From an uncultured Clostridia bacterium (GTDB lineage Bacteria; Bacillota; Clostridia; Christensenellales; Borkfalkiaceae), in assembly GCA_947629575.1 (NCBI GenBank), contig CANREF010000003.1, positions 1 to 64,000 of the forward strand: a stretch of DNA of 64,000 bases. Reading direction: 5' to 3'. The notes under the pieces were generated by a model. That model was not told the DNA's origin. It worked only from the letters and a program-made list of their open reading frames with translations, and did no database searches. Shown here one piece after another: positions 7,512 through 14,630 of this stretch (positions are counted from its first letter, which is position 1; every line of letters begins with the position of its first letter). The position numbers and the translations under genes are program-made.

Positions 7512-7535
7512 AAGTCAACCGCGAAGGGTTGACTT
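7512..7535 (+). terminator. Terminator of ECF gene
   Basis: AAGTCAACC (7512-7520) and GGTTGACTT (7527-7535) form a perfect 9-bp stem followed by TCTTCTC. The 3' arm also supplies the -35 box of the lgt promoter. Confidence 0.7.
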
Positions 7536-7557
7536 TCTTCTCTATAGAGAGTATAAT
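7529..7557 (+). promoter_or_regulatory. Promoter for lgt operon
   Basis: TTGACT (7529-7534), 17-bp spacer, TATAAT (7552-7557). Its -35 box lies within the terminator stem of the previous gene. Confidence 0.8.
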
Positions 7558-7585
7558 AGAGTCTACGGTTAAAATGAGGTAGTCT

Positions 7586-8869
7586 ATGACGTCATTACTG
7601 CTTGCCGACGGCCCTCTGTTCGGTGCGAACGAGAGGGGGATCATTCTGTTCGGCTTTGAAATTTATTACTACGCCCTGTGCATTGTGGCGGGCATCATCC
7701 TCGCCACGGGGCTGTCCGTTCTGCTCATGAAGCGGCGGAATCTCTCTTCCGACCTCGTGTTCGTCGGCTTCATCTTCGTCATTCCCGTGGCGCTCATCTG
7801 CGCGCGGCTGTTTTACTGCATTACCGACGGAATGCACATCAAATATTGGTTCGCTTGGAGCAGTATCCGCGAAGGCGGGCTGTCCATTATCGGCGGGCTC
7901 ATCGGGGGCGTTACGACGGCATTTTTGGTCTGCCGCGTCAAGAAAGTGAACTTCCTGCGCGCGGCGGACTGCGTTGTTCCCACCATACTCGTTGCGCAGG
8001 CGCTCGGGCGGTGGGGGAATTTCTTCAACGGGGAAGTGTACGGCGGCGTCGTCACCAATCCCTCGCAGATGTGGTTTCCGTTCGCCGTGCCCATTGCGGG
8101 CGGTTCGGGGCTGAGCGGCTTTTCGAGCCCCAACCCCGAATGGCACTATGCCTTTTTCTTCTATGAGAGCGTGCTCAACCTCATCGGGTTTGCGATCCTC
8201 TTCTCCCTTGCGTGGAAGTGGGACAAGAAGCCCAACGGGCTCTTTCTGTGCGGATATCTCATCTGGTACGGGCTCGTGCGCACGATCATGGAACCGTTGC
8301 GCGCTCCGAAATACATTCTGAGCGGCGGGGGAGTTCCGTGGTCGCTCGTGATGTCCATCCTCATGCTCGTGGGCGGGATCGCGGGCGCAGTCGCCCTGCT
8401 CCTTTGGAACTATCACAAGGAAGATTCCCTCATCGGCAGCCAAAAGGGCGACCCGAGCGGGATCACCGACTATCAGACCCCTTACAAGGACGAGAAGCCC
8501 TACTATTCCAAGATCAACATGAAGGGTGCGGATTACCCCGTAAAACCGCCCGAAGAGAAGCCCTCGCTTTGGAAAAGGCTGTTCCGCAAGGAAGAAGAGG
8601 AAGAGGACGACACCCCCTCTGCCGCCGATGGCGACACCTCCCCCTCAAGGGGGCGGCAAGGTGAGGGTGAGGAGGACGATACCCCTTCTGCCGCCGATGG
8701 CACTGAGGGTTTCGAGGGCGACGCCCCCTCTTACGACGACACCCCTTCTGCCGCCGATGGCACTGAGGGTTTCGATGGCGACGCCCCCTCTGAGGGCGAC
8801 ACCCCCTCTGCCGCCGATGGCGGCACGACCTCAAGGGGGCGGCAAGAGGAAACGGAGGATCAAAAATGA
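7586..8869 (+). CDS. lgt: Prolipoprotein diacylglyceryl transferase with repeat-derived tail
   Basis: Transfers diacylglycerol from phosphatidylglycerol to the lipobox cysteine of prolipoproteins, in the membrane. Residues 1-280 hold the multi-pass Lgt fold with IREGGLSIIGGLIGG, the signature ALGRWGNFFNGEVYG, FFYESVLN and WYGLVRTIMEPLR. The protein is 427 residues against roughly 260-300 usually. The extra C terminus is charged and then built of DTPSAADG units (residues about 340-427) encoded by repeats at 8608-8848. The start follows GAGGT at 7575. It overlaps pncB by 4 bp, and lspA, the next lipoprotein-maturation enzyme, is in the same operon. Confidence 0.93.
   Translation: MTSLLLADGPLFGANERGIILFGFEIYYYALCIVAGIILATGLSVLLMKRRNLSSDLVFVGFIFVIPVALICARLFYCITDGMHIKYWFAWSSIREGGLSIIGGLIGGVTTAFLVCRVKKVNFLRAADCVVPTILVAQALGRWGNFFNGEVYGGVVTNPSQMWFPFAVPIAGGSGLSGFSSPNPEWHYAFFFYESVLNLIGFAILFSLAWKWDKKPNGLFLCGYLIWYGLVRTIMEPLRAPKYILSGGGVPWSLVMSILMLVGGIAGAVALLLWNYHKEDSLIGSQKGDPSGITDYQTPYKDEKPYYSKINMKGADYPVKPPEEKPSLWKRLFRKEEEEEDDTPSAADGDTSPSRGRQGEGEEDDTPSAADGTEGFEGDAPSYDDTPSAADGTEGFDGDAPSEGDTPSAADGGTTSRGRQEETEDQK
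8608..8848 (+). repeat. Repeat array within lgt, Family B-like
   Basis: Four copies of a GACACCCCCTCTGCCGCCGA-like unit (at about 8609, 8679, 8739 and 8799) alternate with GGCACTGAGGGTTTCGA and ACCTCAAGGGGGCGGCAAG units. The wording (ACACCCCCT, CCTCAAGGGGG, GTGAGGGTG) resembles the intergenic Family B repeats. All stay in frame and give DTPSAADG motifs. Confidence 0.75.
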
Positions 8870-10290
8870 GAAATCTTACATTACTTACCGACCTCTATCA
8901 ACTCACCATGGGGCAGGGATATTTCGCAGAGGGCAAGCATGAACAGCTCGCCGCATTCGATATCTTCTTCCGTCCCAATAAGCTCATCACCTACTCCGTC
9001 GCGGCGGGATTCGATCAGGCGGCGGAATACCTCGAAAACCTCTCCTTTACGGACGACGACATCGCTTATCTTCGTTCCCTCGGCATCTTCCGCGAGGACT
9101 TCCTCGCCTATCTTCGGAAGCTGCGCTTCACGGGGGACGTCGTATCCGTCAAAGAGGGGGAGATCGTCTTCCCCTATGAGCCCATTTTAACGGTGAAAGC
9201 GCCCATGATACAGGCTCAGCTCGTGGAAACGGCGCTTCTTACTTTTGTAAATCATCAGACCCTCATCGCCTCCAAGGCGGCGAAGATCTGCGCACAGGCG
9301 GGCGGCGGGGTCATGGAATTCGGACTTCGGCGTGCGCAGGGGGCGGACGCGGGCATCTACGGAGCGCGCGCCGCGATCATCGGCGGGTGCGTGGGAACTT
9401 CCAACGTGCTCGCGGGGAAGATGTTCTCCGTTCCCGTCTCGGGCACTATGGCACACAGCTGGGTGATGAATTTCCCCACCGAACTCGAGGCCTTCCGCGC
9501 CTACGCAAGGAGCTTCCCCGAGAATTGCCTCTTGCTCGTGGACACCTACGATACGTTAAAGAGCGGCGTTCCGAACGCGATACGGGTATTCAAGGAACTG
9601 CGGGAAAGCGGCTATGAACCCAAGGGCATCCGCCTCGATTCGGGGGATCTTGCCTACCTTTCCAAGGAGGCGAGGAAGATGCTCGACGAGGCGGGTTTCC
9701 CCAAGGCGATCATCTGCGCGTCGGGCGATCTCGACGAATACAGCGTGCGCTCCTTAAAGGAACAGGGGGCGAAGATCGACAGCTGGGGGATCGGCACCAA
9801 GCTCATCACGAGCGCGGATATGCCCGCTCTCGGCGGGGTGTACAAGCTCTGCGCCGTGTTCGAAGACGGGAAGGAGATCCCCAAGATCAAGCTCTCGGAC
9901 ACGACGGAGAAGATCACCAACCCCGGCATGAAGGAAGTTTGGCGGCTCTACGACAGGGAGACGGGCAAGGCGGTCGCCGACCTCATCACGCGGGAAGGGG
10001 AGACGATCGACGCCCCGCTCGAGATCTTCCACCCCGTGGAGACATGGAAGCGGATGACGCTCACCGATTTTAGCGTGCGCAAGCTGCGCGAGCCCCTCAT
10101 CAAGGGGGGAAAGAGGGTGAGAAGCTCCCTTCCGCTCAAGGAGATCCATGCCTACTTCGCGGCGGAATACGGGCGGTTCTGGGAGGAGTATACCCGCCTC
10201 GACGTGCCGCATATCTATAAGGTGGACCTCTCCGAGCAACTCCACGCCCTCAAATCCGAAATGGTGCGCATGCACGGAAAAGGAGAGTAA
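8866..10290 (+). CDS. pncB: Nicotinate phosphoribosyltransferase
   Basis: Makes nicotinate mononucleotide from nicotinate, PRPP and ATP in NAD salvage, cytoplasmic. The 474-residue product starts with the typical LLTDLYQLTMGQGYF and continues with FDIFFRPN, FGLRRAQGADAG, GTMAHSWVM (phosphorylated-histidine motif), DTYDTLKSGV and GIRLDSGDLAYLS, then GIGTKLITS. Length and motif order fit the family. The ATG overlaps the lgt stop and is preceded by GGAGG. NAD salvage has no obvious link to lipoprotein maturation, so the operon is mixed. Confidence 0.95.
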   Translation: MRNLTLLTDLYQLTMGQGYFAEGKHEQLAAFDIFFRPNKLITYSVAAGFDQAAEYLENLSFTDDDIAYLRSLGIFREDFLAYLRKLRFTGDVVSVKEGEIVFPYEPILTVKAPMIQAQLVETALLTFVNHQTLIASKAAKICAQAGGGVMEFGLRRAQGADAGIYGARAAIIGGCVGTSNVLAGKMFSVPVSGTMAHSWVMNFPTELEAFRAYARSFPENCLLLVDTYDTLKSGVPNAIRVFKELRESGYEPKGIRLDSGDLAYLSKEARKMLDEAGFPKAIICASGDLDEYSVRSLKEQGAKIDSWGIGTKLITSADMPALGGVYKLCAVFEDGKEIPKIKLSDTTEKITNPGMKEVWRLYDRETGKAVADLITREGETIDAPLEIFHPVETWKRMTLTDFSVRKLREPLIKGGKRVRSSLPLKEIHAYFAAEYGRFWEEYTRLDVPHIYKVDLSEQLHALKSEMVRMHGKGE

Positions 10291-10785
10291 ATGTTCAAAC
10301 GGTATAAGGAAAAGGACGTAAAAGCGCTGGTCGCGCGGCTCAAAGAGGAGTATGAAGAGACGCTCAGATCGCAGCGGGTCGCCGCCGAGGAGATCAAGGA
10401 GGAAAACCGCCGTCTGCGGGCGCGCCTTTCGGTGCTCGAATCGCAGCGCGGGGAAGTCTCCGCGGCGCTCATGCGCGCCGTCGCCGAGGGGGAGCGCATC
10501 AAGAAGGAGAGCACTTCCGAGGCGGAGGGAGAAAAAAAGGAGCTCCTGCTCCTTGCCGAAAAATGCCGCATTTTGTCCGAACGTCTATTGAAAAAATATC
10601 CCGATGAAGAGGACTGTGCCGACTTCAAGACCTTCACGGACGCGCTGCGCCGCCACCTCGGCGAGGAAGTCGAGGGCGAAGAGGAGGACAGCGGGTTCGA
10701 TTTAGACGAGGTTCTCAATCCCAAAAAGCCCCTCGATTTAGGGGACTTGTGCCGGGAACTCGGGCTCATGGAGGAAGAATCATGA
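10291..10785 (+). CDS. Coiled-coil protein of unknown function
   Basis: I do not recognise this gene. The 164-residue product is strongly helical and charged: heptad-like coiled coil from about residue 8 to 75 (VARLKEEYEETLRSQ, IKEENRRLRARLSVLES, then AEGEKKELLLLAEKCRILSERLLKKY), then an acidic stretch (EEVEGEEEDSGFDLDEVLNPKKP) and a short C-terminal helix. There is no membrane segment or signal peptide. It begins one base after pncB and overlaps lspA by 4 bp, so it is translated within the lgt-lspA operon. A DivIVA-like scaffold role is possible, but the DivIVA N-terminal motif is not seen. Confidence 0.75.
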   Translation: MFKRYKEKDVKALVARLKEEYEETLRSQRVAAEEIKEENRRLRARLSVLESQRGEVSAALMRAVAEGERIKKESTSEAEGEKKELLLLAEKCRILSERLLKKYPDEEDCADFKTFTDALRRHLGEEVEGEEEDSGFDLDEVLNPKKPLDLGDLCRELGLMEEES

Positions 10786-11321
10786 TCACAATGATCGTCG
10801 GAGGGATCGTCATGCTCCTGCTGCTCGCCTTTGACCTATTCACCAAGGCGTGGGCGTATGCCGTGCGGGTGCAGCAACAGAATTTCTTCCTCGGGTTTAT
10901 CCGTTTCAACTATCTTCCCGGCGGGAACACGGGCATTGCGTGGGGGCTCTTCGGCAATTCCCGCACGGCAATGATCCTCGTAACGCTGCTGACCGTGGTG
11001 ATGGTCATCGGGATCGGCGTGCTCTATTTCACCGTGTTCAAGAAGAATACGGCGGGCAGAATATGCCTTGCCGTCATCGAAGCGGGCGCGATCGGGAATT
11101 TGGTCGACAGGGTCTTCCTCGGCTATGTGCGCGACTTTGTGGACGTTTCGCCGATCGGCTTCAATATCTGCAACTTTGCCGATTTCTTCGTGACCTTCGG
11201 CGCGGTGGCGCTCGTCATCGTCATATTGTTCGTGGGAAAGGACGCGGTTATCCCGCTCGGCAAGAACCGAGAGGGGCGGGAGAAAGAACAGACGGAAAAA
11301 GAGCAAGAGCATGGAGATTAA
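10782..11321 (+). CDS. lspA: Lipoprotein signal peptidase
   Basis: Aspartyl membrane protease (signal peptidase II) that removes the signal peptide after Lgt has lipidated the cysteine. The 179-residue protein has four membrane helices and the conserved blocks NTGIAWG, EAGAIGNLVDRVFLGYVRDFVDV and FNICNFADFFVTFGA; the aspartates in VRDFVD and NFADF are the catalytic pair by family knowledge. A charged tail (REGREKEQTEKEQEHGD) follows. I placed the start at 10782 (ATGA overlap with the previous stop); an upstream in-frame ATG at 10749 adds unrelated residues. Confidence 0.95.
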   Translation: MITMIVGGIVMLLLLAFDLFTKAWAYAVRVQQQNFFLGFIRFNYLPGGNTGIAWGLFGNSRTAMILVTLLTVVMVIGIGVLYFTVFKKNTAGRICLAVIEAGAIGNLVDRVFLGYVRDFVDVSPIGFNICNFADFFVTFGAVALVIVILFVGKDAVIPLGKNREGREKEQTEKEQEHGD

Positions 11322-12219
11322 GGAATTTGTCGCGGAGGGAAACCTCCGCGTCGATGTTTTTTTGAGCGAAAAGGCGGGGCTCACCCGTTCGGCAGTGAAA
11401 AAGCTGTGCGAGGGCGGACACGTCTTTTTATGCGAAAGACCGGTGAAAGCGGGGGAGACGGTGAGAGCGGGGGAGACGGTGAAGGTCGAGATCCCCGACC
11501 CCGTTCCCATTGCGGCAAAGCCCGAGGAACTTCCCATAGACATCGTGTATGAGGACGACGATCTTGCCGTCGTCAATAAGGCGCAGGGAATGACCGTCCA
11601 CGCGGGCGCGGGGAACTTCGAGGGCACGCTCGTCAACGCGCTCCTGTTCCGCCTCAAAAATCTGAGCGGGATCAACGGGGAACTTCGCCCGGGCATCGTG
11701 CACAGGATCGACAAGGACACTTCGGGACTTTTGGTCGTCGCAAAAAACGATGCGGCGCATCTTTCCCTCTCCGCCCAGATCCAAAACAAGACCTGCAAAA
11801 GAGAGTATCTTGCCCTCGTCGAAGGGGTGATAAAAGAGGACACGGGTCGCATTTCTACGCAGATGGGGCGAGATCCGAAGAACCGTCTGCGCATGGCGGT
11901 CCTTCCCGCAGGGGAGGGCAGAAACGCGGAGACGGAGTTCTTTGTCGAAGAGCGGTTTGCGAAAAACACGCTTGTGCGGTTTTCCTTGAAGACGGGCAGG
12001 ACGCACCAGATCAGGGTGCACGCAAAGTATATGGGGCATCCCGTGGTGGGGGATAAGCTGTACGGATATCAGAAGCAGCGATTCGCGCTCGAGGGTCAGC
12101 TCTTACACGCCTTTCGTTTGGAACTCACCCACCCTAAAAGCGGTGAGCGCATGTTATTTACCGCCCCTCTGCCCGACTATTTCGCGCGCATTCTCGAGAT
12201 CGTGAGAAGGGAAAAGTAA
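11311..12219 (+). CDS. RluD-family 23S rRNA pseudouridine synthase
   Basis: Isomerises uridine to pseudouridine in large-subunit rRNA. The N-terminal S4-like domain (residues 1-70, LRVDVFLSEKAGLTRSAVKKLCEGGHV) is followed by the catalytic domain with HRIDKDTSGLLVVAKN (catalytic Asp in HRIDKDT), then KREYLALVEG, KTGRTHQIRVH and HPVVGDKLYG, all RluA/RluD-class motifs. 302 residues, normal length. The S4 domain contains an internal repeat KAGETVRAGETV from a 15-bp DNA duplication (about 11446-11476). It overlaps lspA by 11 bp; an lspA-rluD pairing is common in Firmicutes. The exact uridine targets cannot be assigned. Confidence 0.92.
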   Translation: MEIKEFVAEGNLRVDVFLSEKAGLTRSAVKKLCEGGHVFLCERPVKAGETVRAGETVKVEIPDPVPIAAKPEELPIDIVYEDDDLAVVNKAQGMTVHAGAGNFEGTLVNALLFRLKNLSGINGELRPGIVHRIDKDTSGLLVVAKNDAAHLSLSAQIQNKTCKREYLALVEGVIKEDTGRISTQMGRDPKNRLRMAVLPAGEGRNAETEFFVEERFAKNTLVRFSLKTGRTHQIRVHAKYMGHPVVGDKLYGYQKQRFALEGQLLHAFRLELTHPKSGERMLFTAPLPDYFARILEIVRREK

Positions 12220-12268
12220 CAGCGCTTGGCGTCCCTCGCCCGTGTGACGTAAGAGCACTCGCCTCTCC

Positions 12269-12435
12269 GCGTCATTCAGAGCGAAGCGAAGAATCCCGAA
12301 GTACAAAGTCCGACGGGGCAATTCTCCGAGGAAATCCTGCAACGTTTAGGCGGTTCAACCAAACGCGAACGTAAATAGATGCTTCGGGGAGAGCATTGTC
12401 GAACTGTGTAGCCACTCACTGGCTCAGCATGACGC
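12269..12435. repeat. Family C MITE-like element
   Basis: 167 bp bounded by GCGTCATTCAGAGC (12269-12282) and GCTCAGCATGACGC (12422-12435), 12 of 14 positions complementary. The interior has GAAGCGAAGAATCCCGAAGT and ATGCTTCGGGGA fragments. It is non-coding and follows the rlu gene directly. Confidence 0.65.
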
Positions 12436-12508
12436 ACACCACCCCCTTAGTCCCCCTCCTGGGGAGGGGGTTTCGCTTCTATCACCTCCAATGGAGGGGG
12501 AAAGGCTA
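12436..12508. repeat. Family B-like element
   Basis: It reads ACACCACCCCCTTAGTCCCC and then a CCCCCTCCTGGGGAGGGGG palindrome, ending ATCACCTCCAATGGAGGGGG. It separates the Family C element from the end of the HTH gene at 12511. Confidence 0.55.
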
Positions 12509-12510
12509 AT

Positions 12511-12954
12511 TTACGGCTCTCTGCCCAAGACGAAATCCACGCTACAATGGAAATAATCGGCAAGTTTTACGGCATAGTCGAGCGTCGGCAGCGACTGTCC
12601 GCTCTGCCACGCATAGATCACCGAATGCGTCACGGGCACTTCTTTGCACATTTGATATTTATTGACGCCAAAATATTTTAACAGAAAAGCCAACCGCTGC
12701 GAAAAGGGAGGGCACTGACGATAGGAAACTTTTCCGTATTCCGAGACCCTTCCGAGCAAATAGTCCGCCGAACAGGAAAAATAGTCGGCGATTTTTACGA
12801 GCAACTTCAAAGTCGGCTGACGGCTTCCCCGCATGTAATTATATACCGTGCTCTCATAGATCCCTATTCTTTCGGCAAATTCCTTGACGGACAGCCCCTG
12901 TTCAAACATCAGCTCTTTGAGGTTTTCGACAAAATTCGCGCAAAGTTCTGTCAT
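12511..12954 (-). CDS. Regulator with two tandem XRE-type HTH domains
   Basis: A 147-residue protein with two helix-turn-helix domains. The first is LSVKEFAERIGIYESTVYNYMRGSRQPTLKLLVKIADYFSCSADYLLGR. The second is VNKYQMCKEVPVTHSVIYAWQSGQSLPTLDYAVKLADYFHCSVDFVLGR. Both end with the same ADYF.CS.D.(L)LGR phrase, so they look like an internal duplication. Start at 12954, with AGGAGAT about 10 nt upstream; the longer frame to 13053 runs over the divergent promoter. It faces away from a 57-residue protein gene and shares its control region, which has an inverted repeat. Autoregulation is likely but inferred. Confidence 0.85.
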   Translation of the reverse strand: MTELCANFVENLKELMFEQGLSVKEFAERIGIYESTVYNYMRGSRQPTLKLLVKIADYFSCSADYLLGRVSEYGKVSYRQCPPFSQRLAFLLKYFGVNKYQMCKEVPVTHSVIYAWQSGQSLPTLDYAVKLADYFHCSVDFVLGREP

Positions 12955-12980
12955 ATCTACTTTATCTCCTATTGCAATTA

Positions 12981-13026
12981 TGTCCTGTTTTGTGTAAAAT
13001 AGTCTTAGACTGGTCAACACAGGACA
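12981..13026. promoter_or_regulatory. Candidate operator in divergent promoter region
   Basis: TGTCCTGT (12981-12988) and ACAGGACA (13019-13026) are perfect inverted copies, and between them lies the palindrome AGTCTTAGACT (13001-13011). The region sits between the tandem-HTH regulator and the 57-residue gene. A minus-strand -10-like CATAAT overlaps the left arm. Confidence 0.55.
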
Positions 13027-13056
13027 GTCAAATTCAGAAAAGGAGAAATACATAAC

Positions 13057-13230
13057 ATGACGCAGAGGAAGTACGAAGTGGACAAGGGCGCATTGCTTTT
13101 TGATTTTCTGCTACTGTCGGACGGGATCTTCGACGCGGAGATCGTCACGGAGAATCAAACCCTTCTCATCAAGTTCGGGAACGGGCAAGCGTTCAGGCTG
13201 TCATTGGATGAAATCAAGGCGGCGGACTAA
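13057..13230 (+). CDS. Small protein of 57 residues, unknown function
   Basis: ATG at 13057 with AAAAGGAGAA 10-15 nt upstream and a strong terminator 1 bp after the stop, so the gene is well delimited though short. The product starts MTQRKYEVDKGALLFDFLLL, continues SDGIFDAEIVTENQTLLIKF and ends SLDEIKAAD: an acidic, apparently beta-rich soluble protein with no cysteine and no membrane helix. I do not recognise the family. It is transcribed divergently from the tandem-HTH regulator and probably controlled by it. Confidence 0.7.
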   Translation: MTQRKYEVDKGALLFDFLLLSDGIFDAEIVTENQTLLIKFGNGQAFRLSLDEIKAAD

Positions 13231-13272
13231 TCAAAAACAGCAGGACATTACTCCTGCTGTTTTTGATTTTTT
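13231..13272 (+). terminator. Strong terminator after the 57-residue gene
   Basis: TCAAAAACAGCAGGA (13231-13245), loop CATTAC, perfect complement to 13266, then TTTTTT. It insulates the der promoter just downstream. Confidence 0.9.
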
Positions 13273-13284
13273 GCACGTTTTTTC

Positions 13285-13313
13285 TTTACAAAAAAGGCAA
13301 ATTTCTTTATAAT
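13285..13313 (+). promoter_or_regulatory. Promoter for der-plsY
   Basis: TTTACA (13285-13290), 17-bp spacer, TATAAT (13308-13313). The ATG of der is at 13320, only 7 nt after the -10 box, so the expected start site coincides with the start codon. Confidence 0.75.
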
Positions 13314-13319
13314 GAGGTT

Positions 13320-14630
13320 ATGATACCTTTGATTGCCATCGTCGGCAGACCCAATGTGGGGAAGAGCACCTTCTTCAATAAGGTCGCCGGACGCAAAATT
13401 TCCATCACGGAAGACAGACCGGGCGTCACCCGTGACCGCATCTATGTCACGAGCGAGTGGCGCGGGAAGCCCTTCATGCTCGTCGATACGGGCGGTATCG
13501 AATTGAAAAGCGAGGACGTCATGTGGAAGCAGATCGCTCTGCAGGCTCAGCTTGCCGTGGAGACCGCCGACGTCATCCTCTTCTTTACCGACGGCAGAGA
13601 GGGGCTCACCTCTTCCGACTACGACGTCGCCGACTATCTCCGCCGCTCTCAAAAGCCCGTCATCCTCGTCGTCAACAAAGTGGACGATTATTCCGAAGAC
13701 AAGCTGTTCGAATTTTACTCCCTCGGGCTGGGGGAGCCGTTTGGCGTTTCCGCCGAACATTCCCGCGGCATCGGCGACGTCTTGGACAAGGCGGTGGAAT
13801 GGTTTGAAAAGGGGGAGACCGCCGAGGACGATTCCCTCAAGATCGCCGTGGTGGGCAAACCCAACGCGGGAAAGAGCTCCCTCGTCAATAAAATTTTGGG
13901 CGAGGAGCGCACTATCGTCACCCCCATTGCGGGAACTACGCGGGACGCGATCGACACGCCGTTCATGCGGGGGGACAAGAAATATACCATTATCGACACG
14001 GCGGGCATCCGCCGCAAGCGCTCCATCGGCGACGACGTTGAGTACTATTCGGTGCTCCGCGCGTTCGACGCGATAAGGCGGGCGGACGTCGTTCTGCTCG
14101 TCGTGGACTGTGTGGAAGGGCTCACCGAACAGGACGTTCGCATCATCGGGCAGGTCCACGAAGAGGGGAAACCCTCTGTCGTCGTCATGAACAAATGGGA
14201 TACTGTCGAAAAGGACACCCACACCATTCAGAAGTTTGAGGAAAAGCTCAAGGAAGATCTCAAATTCATGAGCTATTACAAGTCGATCTATATCTCGGCG
14301 AAGACGGGACAGCGGGTGGAAAAGGTTCTTGCCCTCGCCGAAGAGGTGTTTGCGCATGCGAACTTCCGCATCCCTACGGGGGCTTTGAACGATCTTTTGA
14401 TGGACGCTATGCGAATTTCCGAACCGCCGAGCTATTTGGGCAGGCGGATGAAGTTATATTTTGCCTCACAGGTCTCGGTGAAACCGCCGCACTTCGTCCT
14501 CATGGTCAACGATGAAAAGCTGCTGCACTTCTCCTATGCGCGCTATCTCGAGAACGTCATCCGCGAAGCGTACGACTTTTCGGGCACGCCCATCAAGATC
14601 GAGGTGCGGAATAAAAAGGAGGACGCATAA
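13320..14630 (+). CDS. der: Ribosome-assembly GTPase Der (EngA)
   Basis: Essential GTPase with two G domains that helps mature the 50S subunit. The first G domain (residues 1-165) has GRPNVGKST, DTGG and NKVD; the second (about 175-340) has GKPNAGKSS, DTAG and NKWD; a KH-like C-terminal domain follows (RIPTGALNDLLMDAM, PPHFVLMVND). 436 residues, normal. I chose 13320 because the protein then begins MIPLIAIVGRPNVGKS as in the family. GAGG at 13314 could be a ribosome binding site, but the promoter position suggests a leaderless mRNA. It overlaps plsY by 1 bp. Confidence 0.96.
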   Translation: MIPLIAIVGRPNVGKSTFFNKVAGRKISITEDRPGVTRDRIYVTSEWRGKPFMLVDTGGIELKSEDVMWKQIALQAQLAVETADVILFFTDGREGLTSSDYDVADYLRRSQKPVILVVNKVDDYSEDKLFEFYSLGLGEPFGVSAEHSRGIGDVLDKAVEWFEKGETAEDDSLKIAVVGKPNAGKSSLVNKILGEERTIVTPIAGTTRDAIDTPFMRGDKKYTIIDTAGIRRKRSIGDDVEYYSVLRAFDAIRRADVVLLVVDCVEGLTEQDVRIIGQVHEEGKPSVVVMNKWDTVEKDTHTIQKFEEKLKEDLKFMSYYKSIYISAKTGQRVEKVLALAEEVFAHANFRIPTGALNDLLMDAMRISEPPSYLGRRMKLYFASQVSVKPPHFVLMVNDEKLLHFSYARYLENVIREAYDFSGTPIKIEVRNKKEDA

